Below are positions 23,759 through 36,970 of a stretch of DNA of 64,000 bases, piece after piece; the first letter of the stretch is position 1; each line of letters opens with the position of its first letter. Below the pieces are notes generated by a model, which saw only the letters and a list, made by a program, of their open reading frames with translations, was not told the DNA's origin and did no database searches. A program made the translations under genes and the position numbers. Source of the DNA: Cordia subcordata (lineage: Eukaryota; Streptophyta; Magnoliopsida; Boraginales; Cordiaceae); contig JAPTOF010000021.1 of NCBI GenBank assembly GCA_028554755.1, forward strand, positions 6,239,001-6,303,000. The letters are read 5' to 3'.

Positions 23759-25250
23759 CAGTAATAGTTTGGCTGAAAAACAACTTGAAGAGCTCAAACA
23801 ATTCAGTTGCTTCTTTTTGATTTCAATAATCATGAAAGTTCACTAATTTCCTCAAGGAACTGCATCAGACGATGCAGGTTCTCATAGATGCCTCGAAACT
23901 TCAGCAAGTCTGCACATAAAAGTTTCTGCATTTGCAGTTTGAAAGAGAGACAATGTGAATTATGAGTTCAAGAAGAAGTTAGCTCCTTCTATCATCAAGT
24001 GAAAATATGAGGAGTGAGATGAAATAAAATACGAAATATTGGATAGTTACATTAAGTCACTGGAAATAATTGATCATTTTCTTGAAAATAAAATATCCTT
24101 CTCAGTGTTCTCTTTATTCTGCTGGCTGGACCCGTAATTGATGAACGAAAACATCCAATATTTTATTCTGCATATGTTGCTGAATTATGCCTAGTTTCAA
24201 ACTTCCAATAGATATAATGAGATACATTTTCTTTTCCATCTAAGAAATATATGAATAACGACTCGAACTCAAAACCTGTAAGTCTCAAGTGAGGGTGTTA
24301 TCTCTAAGTCATAGTGCTACCAGCTCTTGTCATCTATGAGACATGCCAATATAATTAAACAACCAAATATCATAATAAAATACTAAATAGAGTTAGAAGC
24401 ATATTAAAGGCTTACCTAAATGACAAACAAGTGACACTTAGCCTCTGTAAATTGCCTTTGATTTATAAGCTTTAGTTGAATGAAGCCCAAGAGTACAAAA
24501 TATCTAAGAAAATAGACACATATAGAACCAAATCAGATCCCATAGCAATCAATACAGAACTAGACATAGTGAAAAGAATGCTAACCTTAAACTAAAGTAA
24601 GCAGCTATTATGTCTTTGACCCAAATAAGAAAAAAAAAAAAGCAGCAATTATGTTGACGTGTATTCTCACCTTAAAAGCCCTTCCCATAATACACCAACC
24701 GTTATCTGACAGACAACTAGATTTGAAAGGTCCTACCTCTCTCTCTCTCACACACATATGTTGGGTATTTTACAGACTTACCAAATATGACATGACACAA
24801 TTCACAGAACATGGATAAAGAAAGCGTAAATGTTTCAAACCAGTCTGTCCCATACCATTTCTATAATAAGTCAGCAAGTCCCACATAAATTTTGGTTCAG
24901 TGTGTGAGAAGGCAATTTTGGGCGATAATCGGTTTGAAGACTGACCTTGAATAATGACAAACTACTGATACGGGTTTAAGAAAATTCATGTCACACTTTA
25001 GAGCTACGGCTACAATTTAACTGGCATTATCACGAGTAAATAAGCATCTATGGGCATATATTATATGCTTTTTCTTTTTTTTTTTTTCCCGAAAGCTTTA
25101 AAGTGACCCTCTCGCGTTGGACTGGACCGAGAAAAAAGGAAAAGCAAACCCAAAGAAGAAAGATTCTTGCCGCTGATTTGAACCCTTTATTCTTGCTGTA
25201 ATTTTCTTTACTAAGGCTGCTATATTTCTTTATCAATTCTCATGTGCTTC
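23759..25250. other. Upstream region of the LRR pseudokinase
   Basis: No other gene is seen. The tract probably holds the 5' UTR, a leader intron ending near 23773, and the promoter. It includes a CT/CA microsatellite near 24740-24760 and T-runs near 25075-25090. The transcription start could not be fixed. Confidence 0.4.
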
Positions 25251-25852
25251 TATGTACGTATCACGTTGTTTTTTTACTTTATTAATTTTGATATTTCTGT
25301 AGGTCTTGTTAAAAAGGGAAAGTAGCTATTAGTGTGGTTCTGGTGGTTGTCATGCCAGAGTGAGCTTTCGCTTTCTTCAGTATGGCCCGCTTTGGCATTC
25401 GGGGGCTAGTCGTTGTCACTCGTCGTTGCTTGGCTGCAACCCCTTCCATGTACCGATTTTTCTAACAGGTGCAATGTTACATCAATTAAAATTAATTAAA
25501 TAATTCTATGTATATGAAAAATTATCGTTATTAATCATTTTTTCATTAAATATAACTCATTTTTTAAAAGAGGGAATGATTAATGGAAAAATATGAGGAT
25601 GATTGAGAATGAAAAAATTTTATATTAAAGGAATATAAATCTAATTTTAGCGGGTGCAATGTTATATTCGTTAGTCTGTACACGTAATAACAAGTTTGCG
25701 ATTTTTGCATTGGATTTTTTATTCAACTTGGAGATATTGGCAACTTATAGAAATGTGCAGTGATTTCTGCAGATTTTGGTCACTGGTGGTAGTACTGGGC
25801 AATGCAGAAACCCAAGGGACTGACAGTAACTGTAATAGAAGATAAAAACTTG
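25251..25852. other. Intergenic, AT-rich
   Basis: No gene. The phrase ggtgcaatgtta occurs twice in direct orientation (about 25469 and 25650) about 180 bp apart, flanking an AT-rich spacer. It may be a small unclassified repeat. Confidence 0.35.
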
Positions 25853-26898
25853 GGGGCTCATTTGGAAACGCTGCTTTTACTCCGTTTTCCGTTTTTATTG
25901 AGCTTTTCACAAAAACGAGTGCAAAAAACTCGTTTGTTTTTGTTGACGAGCGTTTGTAGGGGAAAAAAGAACAAGCAACAGGTTTTGCCAACTTGAATAA
26001 ACAGAAACAAAAAAAAAAGAGGTTTTTCAATGTTGACAAAATGCGTTGCCTAATGGTGGTGCGTCATTGATTTGGTTTTAATGAGATGCAGGGCTCGATT
26101 CTTGCTAGCATCTCTTTTTTAAAACATTTTTAACCTTTTAAACACAAGAACCCTAGCGATAAAAATTTCCTTCTCCAGCTGCACCATTGTTCTCTCTCTC
26201 CAGCTGCACCATTGTTCACTCTTCATCATCAAATCAGGTCTGCTATTTCATCTCCTCTTCTCTCCTTATCATTTTAAATCAATTACTTTATCTCCTTTTT
26301 GTTGTGTGTATATATATGTGTGTGTGTATATATGTAGATCTATATGTATGCTGGAAAAGCATTAGGCAGAGCATTATCGGAAGAACTTATATATGCTGGA
26401 AGCCTTTGAAGAGGTGAAGATGGCGAAAAAGAAGACCTGATATGTTTTAGCGTGTGTTTTTCCAGGTGACCACTTCAAGTGTGGAGGATTCTCAATTGGG
26501 ATTAGCTGCAACCTCCTTGTAACAGATTCATTTTCCAGGATAAGCTTCCTCAAGAAATGGTCTACCAAAATACCTATCTTTTACCTCCTTAATGATTCGA
26601 GCTCACGGGCAAAAGTTGCCCAATTTAATTGTCTATTTTCATTATTCTTGTTATTTTCATTGTCTTTTACAAAATATTCTCATATGCTTTATTTAATAAA
26701 AAAAATTAAAAGAGCAATGAAAGGCAAAAATAGTTTTTAAACTAATGGGTAACCAAATAGGTTTATTGTTTTTGTTTATAGATTCTGTAATTTACCAAAC
26801 ATATTTACAGTTTTTGTTTTTAGTTGTTGTTCATAGTTTCCTATTTATGATTTTGGTTTTTGTTTACCAAATTTTTTACCGCGTTACCGAACGAGCCC
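25853..26898. mobile_element. Harbinger-like MITE, about 1.05 kb
   Basis: Left end GGGGCTCATTTGGAAACG; right end, reverse complemented, GGGCTCGTTCGGTAACGCGG. TTG flanks both sides (25850-25852 and 26899-26901), compatible with the 3-bp duplications of PIF/Harbinger. The interior is noncoding. It includes a doubled phrase CCAGCTGCACCATTGTTC at about 26177-26217 and a (TG)(TA) microsatellite near 26300-26335. Confidence 0.55.
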
Positions 26899-27862
26899 TT
26901 GAAGTACAAATGGTTGTGGTTGTCTTACAGTTGTTAAAAAAAAAAAAAAAAATGGCCTCATTTTATAACATTGTTGCAAAAATAGGTTACTTTTTGAATT
27001 GATTTAAGAAATGGTCCTCTCGAATTTTGAAAATCCGACATCAGATTTTCAAAAGCCAAATTCGGATTCTCAAAATCCAATGGCATGCTAAACGGTGCGA
27101 TGGTTGGGATTTTCAAAATTTGAACCTGAAAAAAGTTTTGGAAATCCTTGTTTGGATTTTGAAAATCCTAAAATCCCTAAAACAGATTTCCAAAATTCAA
27201 ATCGAATTTCCAAAATTCATCAAACAATCAATCCCCTTCCCACACCCTTGTCAATTTTTCTCCCTCTCCCAAACCTCTCTTATAAAATTAGCCCCAAGCC
27301 TATGAATTTGTACCTACAAGAGAAAGAAATACAATTGAAAGATAAGAGAAGTGACCTAAAACGAACTGAAGTCTTCTAGCAACTTGCTCTCCTTGCATGC
27401 TTAAATGCCTCAGATTTTGTCACGTAACACTATGTACTAGTAATTGACTTACATGGTTTGTACCCAACACCTTAGTGTGTTATATAATTTCTTTTCCAAA
27501 TATTCAAATTAAATCTTTTCTTCTTAGCTTCTTTTTTAATCACATAAAGCACTTACATTTACCCGCGTTTGCTATTGTTGTTTTTGTCTTCTCTTTCACC
27601 ATTCAATTTAATATTTATTTGATATCTACAAATAGTACAACATAACTTTTTCAGTTTCGGAAAATATAAACGTCATTCTTTGATATTACATATTTCTCTA
27701 ACTATGTCACATTGACCACAACATCTACAAAACCTTTTTTCAAAAAGAAAAAAAATAACTATGAATATATCATTTGGTATACAATTAGTTGATCAATACA
27801 TAGTCCAATGAAAAATACTACTACCAAGAAATGTTAATATTTTCTTGAGATTTATGCCAGGA
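26899..27862. other. Intergenic with degenerate aaaatcc-rich repeat
   Basis: 27000-27250 contains many attttcaaaat / ggattttgaaaatcc units on both strands, which look like the body of a decayed MITE. A poly-A run lies at 26936-26951. The small reading frames here are low-complexity artefacts. Confidence 0.35.
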
Positions 27863-27890
27863 CTTGTGCATTGCACGAGTCTTACACTAA
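27863..27890 (+). mobile_element. Helitron-like 3' terminus
   Basis: CTTGTGCATTGCACGAG forms a 7-bp hairpin followed by TCTTACA and CTAA, then T. A hairpin followed by CTRR and an insertion between A and T is the Helitron 3' signature. The 5' TC end was not found. Confidence 0.4.
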
Positions 27891-28011
27891 TATACGCACT
27901 GATCCGAGGAAGAAGGAAAAGGCCAGCGAGAAAGAAGAGGAAGAAGAGAAAAAGAAAAAGAAAATGGATACGTGATGAGAACAATGGAAAAACAAAAGAC
28001 TACACAGTAGA

Positions 28012-31000
28012 CTATATAACTTGGGGACCCATGTACTGAATTACATCCATTTCTGAGTCCTCGGGCATTTCTATCTCCTCCAACCATCCATAACTGACCC
28101 CATCTTCTTTTGCCTCTGCAGATTCCCCATCTGCATGTGGAAATACACGTTATTACTGAAAATGACAAGCATCAGACTAGTGATGACCAAAGAGTTTTAA
28201 CAAAGGCTGGTGTAAAGCAATGCTACAGCTAAAGAGTGTTAACGGCTTACTTGAGGAATCACCGTAGGGAGTGTCTCTGTAGTATGAGCAGTCCCGTCCA
28301 TCATCTTTCGAATAGGGAGGTCCCATCACGTCCAGCACCGCACATGGAGTTACTGCTCTGAATTCATGAATATTGCCTCCGGATGTTGGATATAATACGG
28401 ATGTATCACATGGGGCAGTAAAGATTTTGTTCACCTTCAACCTAGCCAGTCTCGCTGCATTTACATGCGTTTATGACAAGTCAATCGTAATTCCAGCTAA
28501 AGATTCTATGAAGTTGAGAGCAGCATAGAGGGAAGGTGGTTGAATGAGAGAACTCACGTTTAGGTGACGATTCAGATGTGCCTGGACTGTCGGGATCAAC
28601 CCAATCGTATGCTTTAATGTGCATGGTCCCTAACAAAAGCTTGCTAAAAACTGTCATTCCTGGATGATTGTGAAGGGGTATGACGCTGGTGGCAGGAAGA
28701 AAGAAAATGCACAACTGCAAAACATACGCAGAGAGTATCCATCAACAACTTGCCATGAGAAGAGTCACTTGGAGAATTTCAAATATTCATGTTTCCAAAT
28801 TTTGCTCCCATTGTTCGACAACATGATATCTAGTCAAACTTATAGAACATATATTTCAACCGGATCTAAATTTTGCAGATCCAAGGCAGAGCACTATATG
28901 GCTAAAAATCTGTAAAACCATCATACATGCTTCACTGGATTCAAAATTTATAGGAGTTTTCAGTATGAAGCTCAAAACGCTAGCGTTAAAAATTTCTAAA
29001 CAAGCAAGACGTAGAGTATGAAGGCTAAATCTCCTCTTAGGTTATAGCATCCCGTATGCAAAGAGCTAGAGGCAGAAAATTTCTCTTATAATTGTAGCAT
29101 TTCGTGGCATGTCCACATGTTTCCTTTTAATGCGGCGAGTAAGAAGCTGTATCAACTACTCTAACCAAAACCAATAAGCAAGGGAGGGATAATCTTACTG
29201 AGAAATTCTCGCACTTGTAAATGGTTGTATAGGTGACTCTTGGATTACCCTCAACCACAGTATTTGGCTTGAAAAATTGCAGATTACTACTTAGCCCAAC
29301 ATCTTCGGGCTTCATGCTATCTGAAAACACAGCAAGGGCATGGTCAGTGAAATGATAACTTCATCTTCTGCACAGTAACATTCTTGAAAAGCTTTTATAT
29401 ATATATATATATATATATATGCTTTGCTTGGTATAAGCTTATTATGAAATTTTTTTATATAGAAAAGTATAGTTTGTTTTGAATTTTAATAACATGCTTG
29501 TGACAATATGTTTTATCTACATTTGTGAAAAACAAGTCAAGCATGAATTATTTATATCTTATAAGATAGAAAGTATTTGTTTTGAGTTTCATAAAATGTT
29601 TGCAATAAAATATATTATATCTTAAAGATCAAAAAAGACAATAAATATTATCTCCTTCACTTCAACAAAATAAGATCTTATAAGAGGCTTATTCCAAATA
29701 CAATAATAGTCATCTCTGCCAAAAAGTTTTCAGTCTGACTTAAAATTGTGAGAGACGGTCTTTATCATGTAGCCAACCGAAGAACTCTAGAGCCTTCAAA
29801 CATTAGGGGAAAAAATAAAATAAAATCTATGAAAATGATTCTCAAAGACGACAAATGTATATATCTATATATCATATAGAAAAAAGTAAATGTCATTTAT
29901 GTATTATATAAAAGAAGATATATGCCTTTTTAGTACATATTGCATGTCATCACTTCATCCATACAGCTAATTTAAATCTACGTAATCACTAATTAATAAT
30001 ACTATTTTTCATATAAAAATAACATTAAAAAATCTTTCATTACTTTTCTTCTCATATGAAATTATTTTCTATTTTTTACTTATTCAATTTAAATATTTTA
30101 TTCAATTAATAAAAATCTATAATAAATAATTTAAGCATTTTATTCAGTTACTAAAATCTCTCATAAGAACATGATTAGTGTTGAATACTTACCAAAAATT
30201 AAATTTAAAAAGATATATTAATTTTCATCCTCACATAAAATGTAAAAATTGGTTATTCATGATAAATAAAAACACTAAAAACACACATTTCTCCCGTGCA
30301 TTACACAAGGTATACTCTAGGTATACTCTATTATACGTGAAAGAAAAGACCGGCTAGTTTCTTGAGGAAGATAATTCCTGTCCAATTAAGAAATATTACC
30401 AAACAGAAAATATTATTTATGATTGTAAATAGCGAAACTAACTCCAACCGTTTACTTATAGTCTTCTTATGTCCATGGGTTCTTATTAATTCTTTTACAT
30501 CCAAAACTTCCTATTCAATTTCACTCAAGCAAACCTTTATTTTATCATTTTAGTGACTCCCTGAAATGAGTTTCTCTCTAACAACCCTCCCATTTAAATG
30601 ACTCTCATATCTCTTACAATCTTAATTAAACAAATTTATTTATGTTTCAAGTTATCTATATTTTCTTATTACGCAGATAGATATTTTATTATTAATTAAT
30701 TATTATTAATGATTATTCTTTTACATTATTAGAGTTAGGGGACATGTAGCGACAAAAAGAATTGGTTGGAGTCCTAAAATTTGAGGTGTGAGGGGGGGGG
30801 GGTGAGATGAGGGAAATGGTATACTATATTTTCCCCTACACAATTCCCCTATTAAATGTAGGCCATATCAAAGATGGCAAAGGCAAGAGGTTATAATAAA
30901 TGTGCAGCTGGTAACTGTCTGGATCTTATAACCACCAGTAGATCCACATACGAATATTGAATTAATCGAATTTTCATCTTTTCTTTTTTCCCCACTCAAT

Positions 31001-31775
31001 TTTATTAATCAAATTGATCAGATCTTCCATATCAAGTAGTCTCAAATTGAAAATGAGACAAATCTCAATTGTTCAAATCTTAATTATTTATGTATAAATC
31101 AAGTCATCTCAGTCATTCATAAAATTTAAATTTTAAAAACAAATAATTTTTTAAAAATATTTTTTCTCCCTCCTAATACCCACCTGAGATAATATAATCA
31201 AAACATGAACGTGAATATCAAGATTTCGCTCGCATACTCGTATCATGAGAGAACTAATGATATGAAAAAATCCTGATCCTCTTACATCATTGTTGTTATT
31301 AGTTTAGATAGTTAAATTACCAATCAATTAGTGCTTAAAATAAAATTCATTTGTAAATTTCAAATCAAAGTCATAAATAAATTTGTCCATACTTTTTTCA
31401 AAATTACAAAAAAAAAGAAAAAAGAAAACAATCCAAACTAGCTCCTAAACCTATTCAAGAGAAAGTATCATTCCAGCAGGAAAAAAAAATGTATTGATAT
31501 TCACAATAATTAGAAAATGAGTACTCACCAAGGATGTTGGACAAGATGCGCACATCGGCTGGGGAAGGGACGGTGTTGGGGCCTTTAAACACCTCGCGAC
31601 ACGTTACGAACAGCCTCCGCAGTGTCACCGGAACCACCCGATGATCATCAGCCGCCGCTGCCGCCGGCAACCTCTTCACCGCCCTCTTCTTGCACTTCCT
31701 CTTCTTTATAACTTTACCAATATTCCCAACTCCATCTTTTCTATGCTCAATCCTCAGCCCTGCTTCAACCACCAT
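28012..31775 (-). CDS. PCO: Plant cysteine oxidase (N-degron oxygen sensor)
   Basis: Exons, high to low: 31529-31775, 29199-29320, 28558-28714, 28251-28454 and 28012-28130. All are GT-AG and in frame, giving 282 residues; Arabidopsis PCO1/PCO2 are of similar size. PCOs are Fe(II) thiol dioxygenases that oxidise N-terminal Cys of group VII ERF factors, marking them for the N-degron pathway when oxygen is present (family knowledge). The Fe ligands fit the cupin pattern: His138 and His140 in VIPLHNHPGMTVFSKLL, and His205 in GGNIHEFRA. Asp217 in CAVLDVMGPPYS is the conserved acidic residue. The N terminus MVVEAGL matches the family start. A basic stretch (KKRKCKKRAVKR, about 25-36) could be a nuclear signal, suggesting the PCO1/2 group. 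Which paralogue it is cannot be decided. An upstream in-frame ATG (31826) would add a hydrophobic tail and was not used. Confidence 0.93.
29396..29421. repeat. (TA)n microsatellite in PCO intron 1
   Basis: About 13 TA units just upstream of PCO exon 2, in the 2.2-kb first intron (29321-31528). The rest of that intron is AT-rich and noncoding, with a G-run of 11 at 30792-30802. Confidence 0.8.
30288..30318 (+). mobile_element. Weak Helitron-like 3' terminus in PCO intron 1
   Basis: CCGTGCATTACACAAGG (imperfect hairpin), then TATACT and CTAG. It resembles 27863-27890 but the stem is poor and the next base is G, not T. Confidence 0.25.
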
Positions 31776-32155
31776 CGCTCCCACCACAGAAAACCCCAAA
31801 AAAAAATAAAAAATAAAAAAATCCAACCCTTGAAAGATTAATTCTCGTATGCAACAAACGACTCAAACGTTCACAACATGAATGAATCTCTATATCTTCT
31901 GTCTATCCATATCTTCCGTGTATTGTTATAGAGAAGTGTTTGAGGAGCTGTGTTTTGGGAAAAAAAAGTGAAAGCACAACGAAGAGTTTATAAGTAAGGA
32001 ACAGGAGATGGTAAGGTGGAAAACCAGGGGCCATGAGAGATATTTTATGGAGCTTGAGAGAGAGAGAAGGTTTTTGGGTTCCAACTTCCACTGTGGTTTG
32101 ACGAAAACTAAAGAAAAGATGAAAAGGGGGTGTAGTTTTGGGTTCCCGCCCCAAG

Positions 32156-32162
32156 ATTTATA
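32156..32162 (-). promoter_or_regulatory. Candidate TATA box of PCO
   Basis: TATAAAT on the minus strand, about 380 bp upstream of the PCO start codon, followed by a GGGGCGGGA element. It would place transcription near 32130 and give a 5' UTR of about 350 nt with a CT-rich tract near 32055-32070. Predicted from sequence only. Confidence 0.4.
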
Positions 32163-32169
32163 TTGAAAA

Positions 32170-34199
32170 CTGCTTGTGTTGGTCCACTGTTTTGCGGGTG
32201 TTTTAGGCTCGTGTTGTCACGTGGTCTTGGATCATTTGAAGCCAAGTAAAGTCGTTTGTACGCAGGAGCACTTAAAGTTGTCACGCTCCACTTGGAAATT
32301 TGTTTGGACACCATTAATTATTTTGGTAGCTACCAACTATAAGTACATAACTATTTAACTAATTAGTTTTAAAAAAAAAATATGTTTGCTGAACGAAATA
32401 AGAAGGTTTACTAATGAATATAAAAATAATGTAGAAAAATATCGGTATCACATTATCAATGTCATTATAGTTGCCATGATTATAATTATTATTTTCCCTA
32501 TTTAAATAAAATAATTTATTTTATAATCAGATATGTATATATATATATATATGTATGATAATAATGATTTATTGTTGAAGTAGATTAAAATAATTTTTGA
32601 TAAATTATTGCATCAATACTTAAAAGACAGTTTTTAATAGATTCAAAGTTTTTCTTTTCCAAAGAAAAGTAACAAATTGACTAGTAAAATATACCCTTTG
32701 TTAGTAAATATTGGTGTGGATAAAATTTGAATTTGATTTTTTGTATTAGTTTGGATTTATATTTGTAAAAGAATAGATAAAATTACAATTAAAAAGATAA
32801 AAAGAAAAAAAAATTTTGGAGCATGGGTTGAATTGTCAGAAAAATCTTCTAAATAATATTTTATTGAACATGGATAACTTAAAGTATTGCTTTAACTACA
32901 AGTTAGTTGACTTTTCTACTTGCAAATGTTGTCAAGCGGAGCCTTTCCTTTTCTAAAGACCAACGATTTATTTTTGGCCATGCTTTTGCCCTATTGGCTA
33001 AGACGGCCGACGGGACTGTTTTGCCCATATAAACGGTTATAAATGTCGAATTGCATTTGTACGGATATAATTGTAGAATTTTACTTATAACATTAAATTT
33101 ATTACTCTTCAAGTTCATACTCTCATGCCTAAGAGTGATATTGGTATTTTTACAAGTATAACAAATAGTAACTTAGATCTTTAATCAATTGACTTGAAAT
33201 AATTAAGTCAAGTTATTAATTACATCCACATTACTTACTTAAGACGCATTTGAAATCACCTTTTAATTTGATTTGAACGTAATTTGCGGTAATTACACAG
33301 TTAGACTAGTTTGTTTAACTAAGCAATTATTTGATTAAAGGTGAACTGGGTCTAATGGACTTACTCAATGCACTCTCCAATTCCCATATGGGAAGTATGA
33401 AATGGTGTATTAACTACATAATATAATTACTTTCTAACAATTTTTCACCCCTTTTTGATCCTTTTTATATTCGATATTTTTCAATATAAAGTAAATATAA
33501 ATAATAAATAAATCTAAATAAAATTAATATAAATGAATAAAATATATATAATATAACAAATATAAAATAAATGAAAAATATAAAAGATAAATACGAGACT
33601 ATCTGGATTTCTAAGCTAGTGACAAAAGGCAGCTTGGTATGGGGAAGTCTCGTGAAGTCAATGTAGAACAAGATGGGATTGACCGCTCCTGATATTTGGA
33701 GGTTCCACAAGTTAACATTTGCTCTGTGAAAGTACGTATCATCTTGTTATGATATATAACATTTTTTTCTATTTTTTTTTGGTTATTTAGTTGTAATGTT
33801 TATTGATTTTTTTTAATATTTACAAAGAAAATGATATTGATGAAGCCAAACAAATTAGGTATTAAATTTTGTTATTTATTTTTGCTTATATTTTTGTAGC
33901 AACAAAATTGTCTATTAATTTATTGGGTATTCTTTAGTTGTTGAGTGTGTTATATTTGATTAATAATAAATATACATGTGATGTGGTATGATTTGGTTCA
34001 TTTGGTATATATATGTAATGCTCATGTTAAGTAACAATGTAATTAAATTCGATAAAAGTCACCATGCCATGAATAGATCAAAGAAAATGCAATAAAATAC
34101 TAATGGAAATCTAGAATACACTTTGTTTGCTCTTGAAAAGATATTGTTGCTTCTGCATCTTAAATAATTGTTTAATTATAAAATATCTTAATGTAGGTC
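32170..34199. other. Intergenic, AT-rich, no gene seen
   Basis: Very AT-rich sequence with a (TA)n run at 32533-32552 and a low-complexity ATAAA tract at 33480-33595. No protein family or RNA gene recognised. Confidence 0.5.
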
Positions 34200-36970
34200 A
34201 TGGATAAATTTTTTAAAAGGAAATCTTTAGATCAACAACCACATGACCGCGGTTTAAAAAATCTTCCTAGTGACTGTAATTGTAGATTAAAATTTTAAAC
34301 TATCAATCTAATGATCGAGATAGATTTCGAAGAATTTATTTACAACATAGTCCTTATCAACCACGTGATCATAACTTCCACAAAGAAATATTGGGGGTGT
34401 GTCGCGTTAGTTCAATACATCATGGTTTGATCAACAAAAAAATTGGCTTGAATATAGCATAAGGAAATATGATATTTTTATTTGAGTTGTTATCTCTTTA
34501 GACTTAATAGTGGAAAACAAAGCAGTGGAGACTCATATGTGCTTGAAGGAATTAGACATCAGAATAAAAAAGATAGATTAGGAGCACATATGGGAGGTCC
34601 TAATAGTGCACACAATCAAGCCATGAAAAAGAAATAATCTATTCGAGTTGCTCTCCATAAACAATCAAATCAAGCCCAATCTGATTATCAGACATGCTTA
34701 ACAATTTCTGTAGATTGTGTTCGATTCTCTTGAGGCAAGGGGCTAGCTTTTCATGATAATGATAAACCAGAGAGTTCAATTATTCAAAGATAACTTTTTT
34801 GAGCTCCTTTTTCTTGACAATCACAATGAGAAGATTAGAAAAGTAGTGCTGAAAATTAAATGCTCCTGGTATTCTAAAATTAGTTGGCCATAAGGTACAA
34901 TTGATATCATTAGTGCTACTACATTTAAAAAAAACAAAAACTATTATTAGTCAATTGGTAGATGAATTATTTTCTACATTAATTGACGAGTGACGGGATT
35001 TGTTAGTAAAAAAAAGAAAGTTGTTGTTTTATGCCTTGTGGACCAAAAAGGTCATGTTTCTCCCACCAACTTCAATCAACACTTGTTGACATTGCAAAGA
35101 ATAAAAGGTCAATTGCTTCTTTGTTTAGTGTTGTCTCTAATTTAGGTAACTGTGTCGGAGCTTCTTAGAAGCATCAAGATTATCCTTCAAGACAGTCAAG
35201 CTGAAAGAGTTGCCAAGGCATTGAGTAATGGAAAATCTGTAAGTGGTTGTGGTTTAAATCAATACAACAACCATGTGATACCAAATGGGATTCGCATTAT
35301 GGTATATTATTAAATTATATTATCCTGTTTTAATCTATTATTGATGTTCTTGAAAGTATATTTCAAGATGGTTCAAACAATGAGTAAAAAGATGAAGCTA
35401 GTGTCTTGTTGAGGTTGTTACAATCATTTGACTTTATATTTTGCTTGCTATTTATGAAGAAGTGGGAGGAATTACAAATGAGCTATCAAAACCATTATAA
35501 AGGAAAGATTAGGATATTGTTAATGCAAGGACATTGTTTAGGATATAAAAACAAAGGTTACAAGAAATGAGAGATAAAGGTTGGGCTTCTTTAATGGATG
35601 AAATCTCTTGATTTTTCCGAGAAGTATAATCTAATTCTTGCGAACATGGAATATAATTTTGTATTTCTAGGAACATTACTAGGTAAAGTTGAGAGATTAT
35701 AAATCTACACCATTATAAAATTAAGTTATTCTATGGTACGCTAGATTTGTAACTTCAAGAACTAAATAGCCATGTTACATGGGCCAATATAGCTTACTTG
35801 AACCCTAGTGACTCATTTTCTTGCTTTCAATAACGATAAGTTGATTCGTTTGGCTCATTTTATTAATTAGAGTTTTCTTCACTGGATCTTTTGACACTCA
35901 GGAGTCAACTTAAAACTTATATAATTGATATGTATTCAAGTAGTGAATTCGGTGATTTTAAAGGGATTAGTGATCTTACTGAGAAATTAGATGATACAAA
36001 GAAAAGTATCAAGTACATTTCAATTTATTTGCTAATAAAATTAGCATAAATTTTGCCAATTGCAACTTCAAGGGTTGAGAGTAGGGGTGTTTATTTATTG
36101 GGAAAACCTGATTACCAAACCAAATGTTGTGGTATGGGGAAATTGGGTTTGAGGAATCAAGGAATTAGGGGAAAAAAGATTAGGTTTGGAGAAAAATTTT
36201 AGGAAAATAGGTTAGGAATTGGAATGAATTTTGTTCTTCAAGAAAAGAACCCGTTTACCGAAATCTTTTTTATTATAGTTTATATGAGCGTGTTATTTAG
36301 TTATATTTTATAACATAATATATCTTAATATCTTTTATCCTATTCTCAATTTCTTATCAGGGCTTCGGCTCTTAACCTCTTTTTATTTTTTGTTTCATGC
36401 AGCGGCTCTACCCGTCTGTCTCTCTCTCTCTCTCTCTCAGGCTTAGGCCTCAGTTGACCTTTGGCAAACAAAAGAACACGGAACATCTGAAGACTCAAGT
36501 TTTGAAGATTGCTTTGTGTTTAATTATATATTTTTATTTACGTTTTGAAGTTTAGATTATATGTATTTGTTTTAGATTTATAATTATTTAATATAGGTTG
36601 AATTAAAATTAGTTTTGAACTTTAAAAAAAAATTGGAGATTTCCAATCCCTAGTGATCTTTTGTCATTTCCTATTTCCGCAAATTATGTTACCCATTGGT
36701 GAATTGGAGATAGAGAATGGAATAAAATTTATTCCCCAAAATTATTCCAGGACAAAAAAATTGTTGATTGGGACAGGTTTCTCCAATGAACACTCCTAAT
36801 TGAGAGAACATTTCTTACTATGAAAATACTAATTGATAAAATAAATAAGAAAGAATTTATGAATAATCGTTTAATTACTTTCATTGAAAGAAATATATTT
36901 CAAGTATTGAAAATAAAACAATTATTCAACACTTTGAAATACGAGATCCGTCAAAGTCAATTATATTGTT
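34200..36970 (+). pseudogene. hAT transposase relic (TTF-type/ZMYM1-like), split by a MITE
   Basis: Starts at 34200 with MDKFFKRKSLDQQ, the usual N terminus of plant TTF-type zinc-finger hAT transposases. Further pieces, across stops and frame changes, follow family order: GAHMGGPNSAHNQAMKKK (about 34580), SNQAQSDYQTCLTISVDC (about 34665), LFLDNHNEKIRKVVLKIK (about 34800), and AKALSNGKSVSGCGLNQYN (about 35210). After 36807 comes RTFLTMKILIDKI then NNRLITFIERNIF, the hAT C-terminal dimerisation region. The break between the two parts is the MITE at 36082-36798. Nonfunctional. Terminal inverted repeats of the parent element were not found. Confidence 0.75.
36082..36798. mobile_element. hAT-type MITE nested in the hAT transposase relic
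   Basis: 717 bp with inverted ends TAGGGGTGTTTATTTATTGG and (reverse complement of right end) TAGGAGTGTTCATTGGAG. Flanks are GTTGAGAG at 36074-36081 and ATTGAGAG at 36799-36806, an 8-bp duplication with one change, as expected for hAT. Contains a (CT)n microsatellite at about 36418-36440. No reading frame. Confidence 0.8.

Noticed and set aside
23759..23833. Longer start of the LRR pseudokinase (ATG at 23833)
   Set aside because: It would put about 25 residues before the signal peptide and crosses a good intron acceptor (tttttcag) just upstream of the ATG at 23758.
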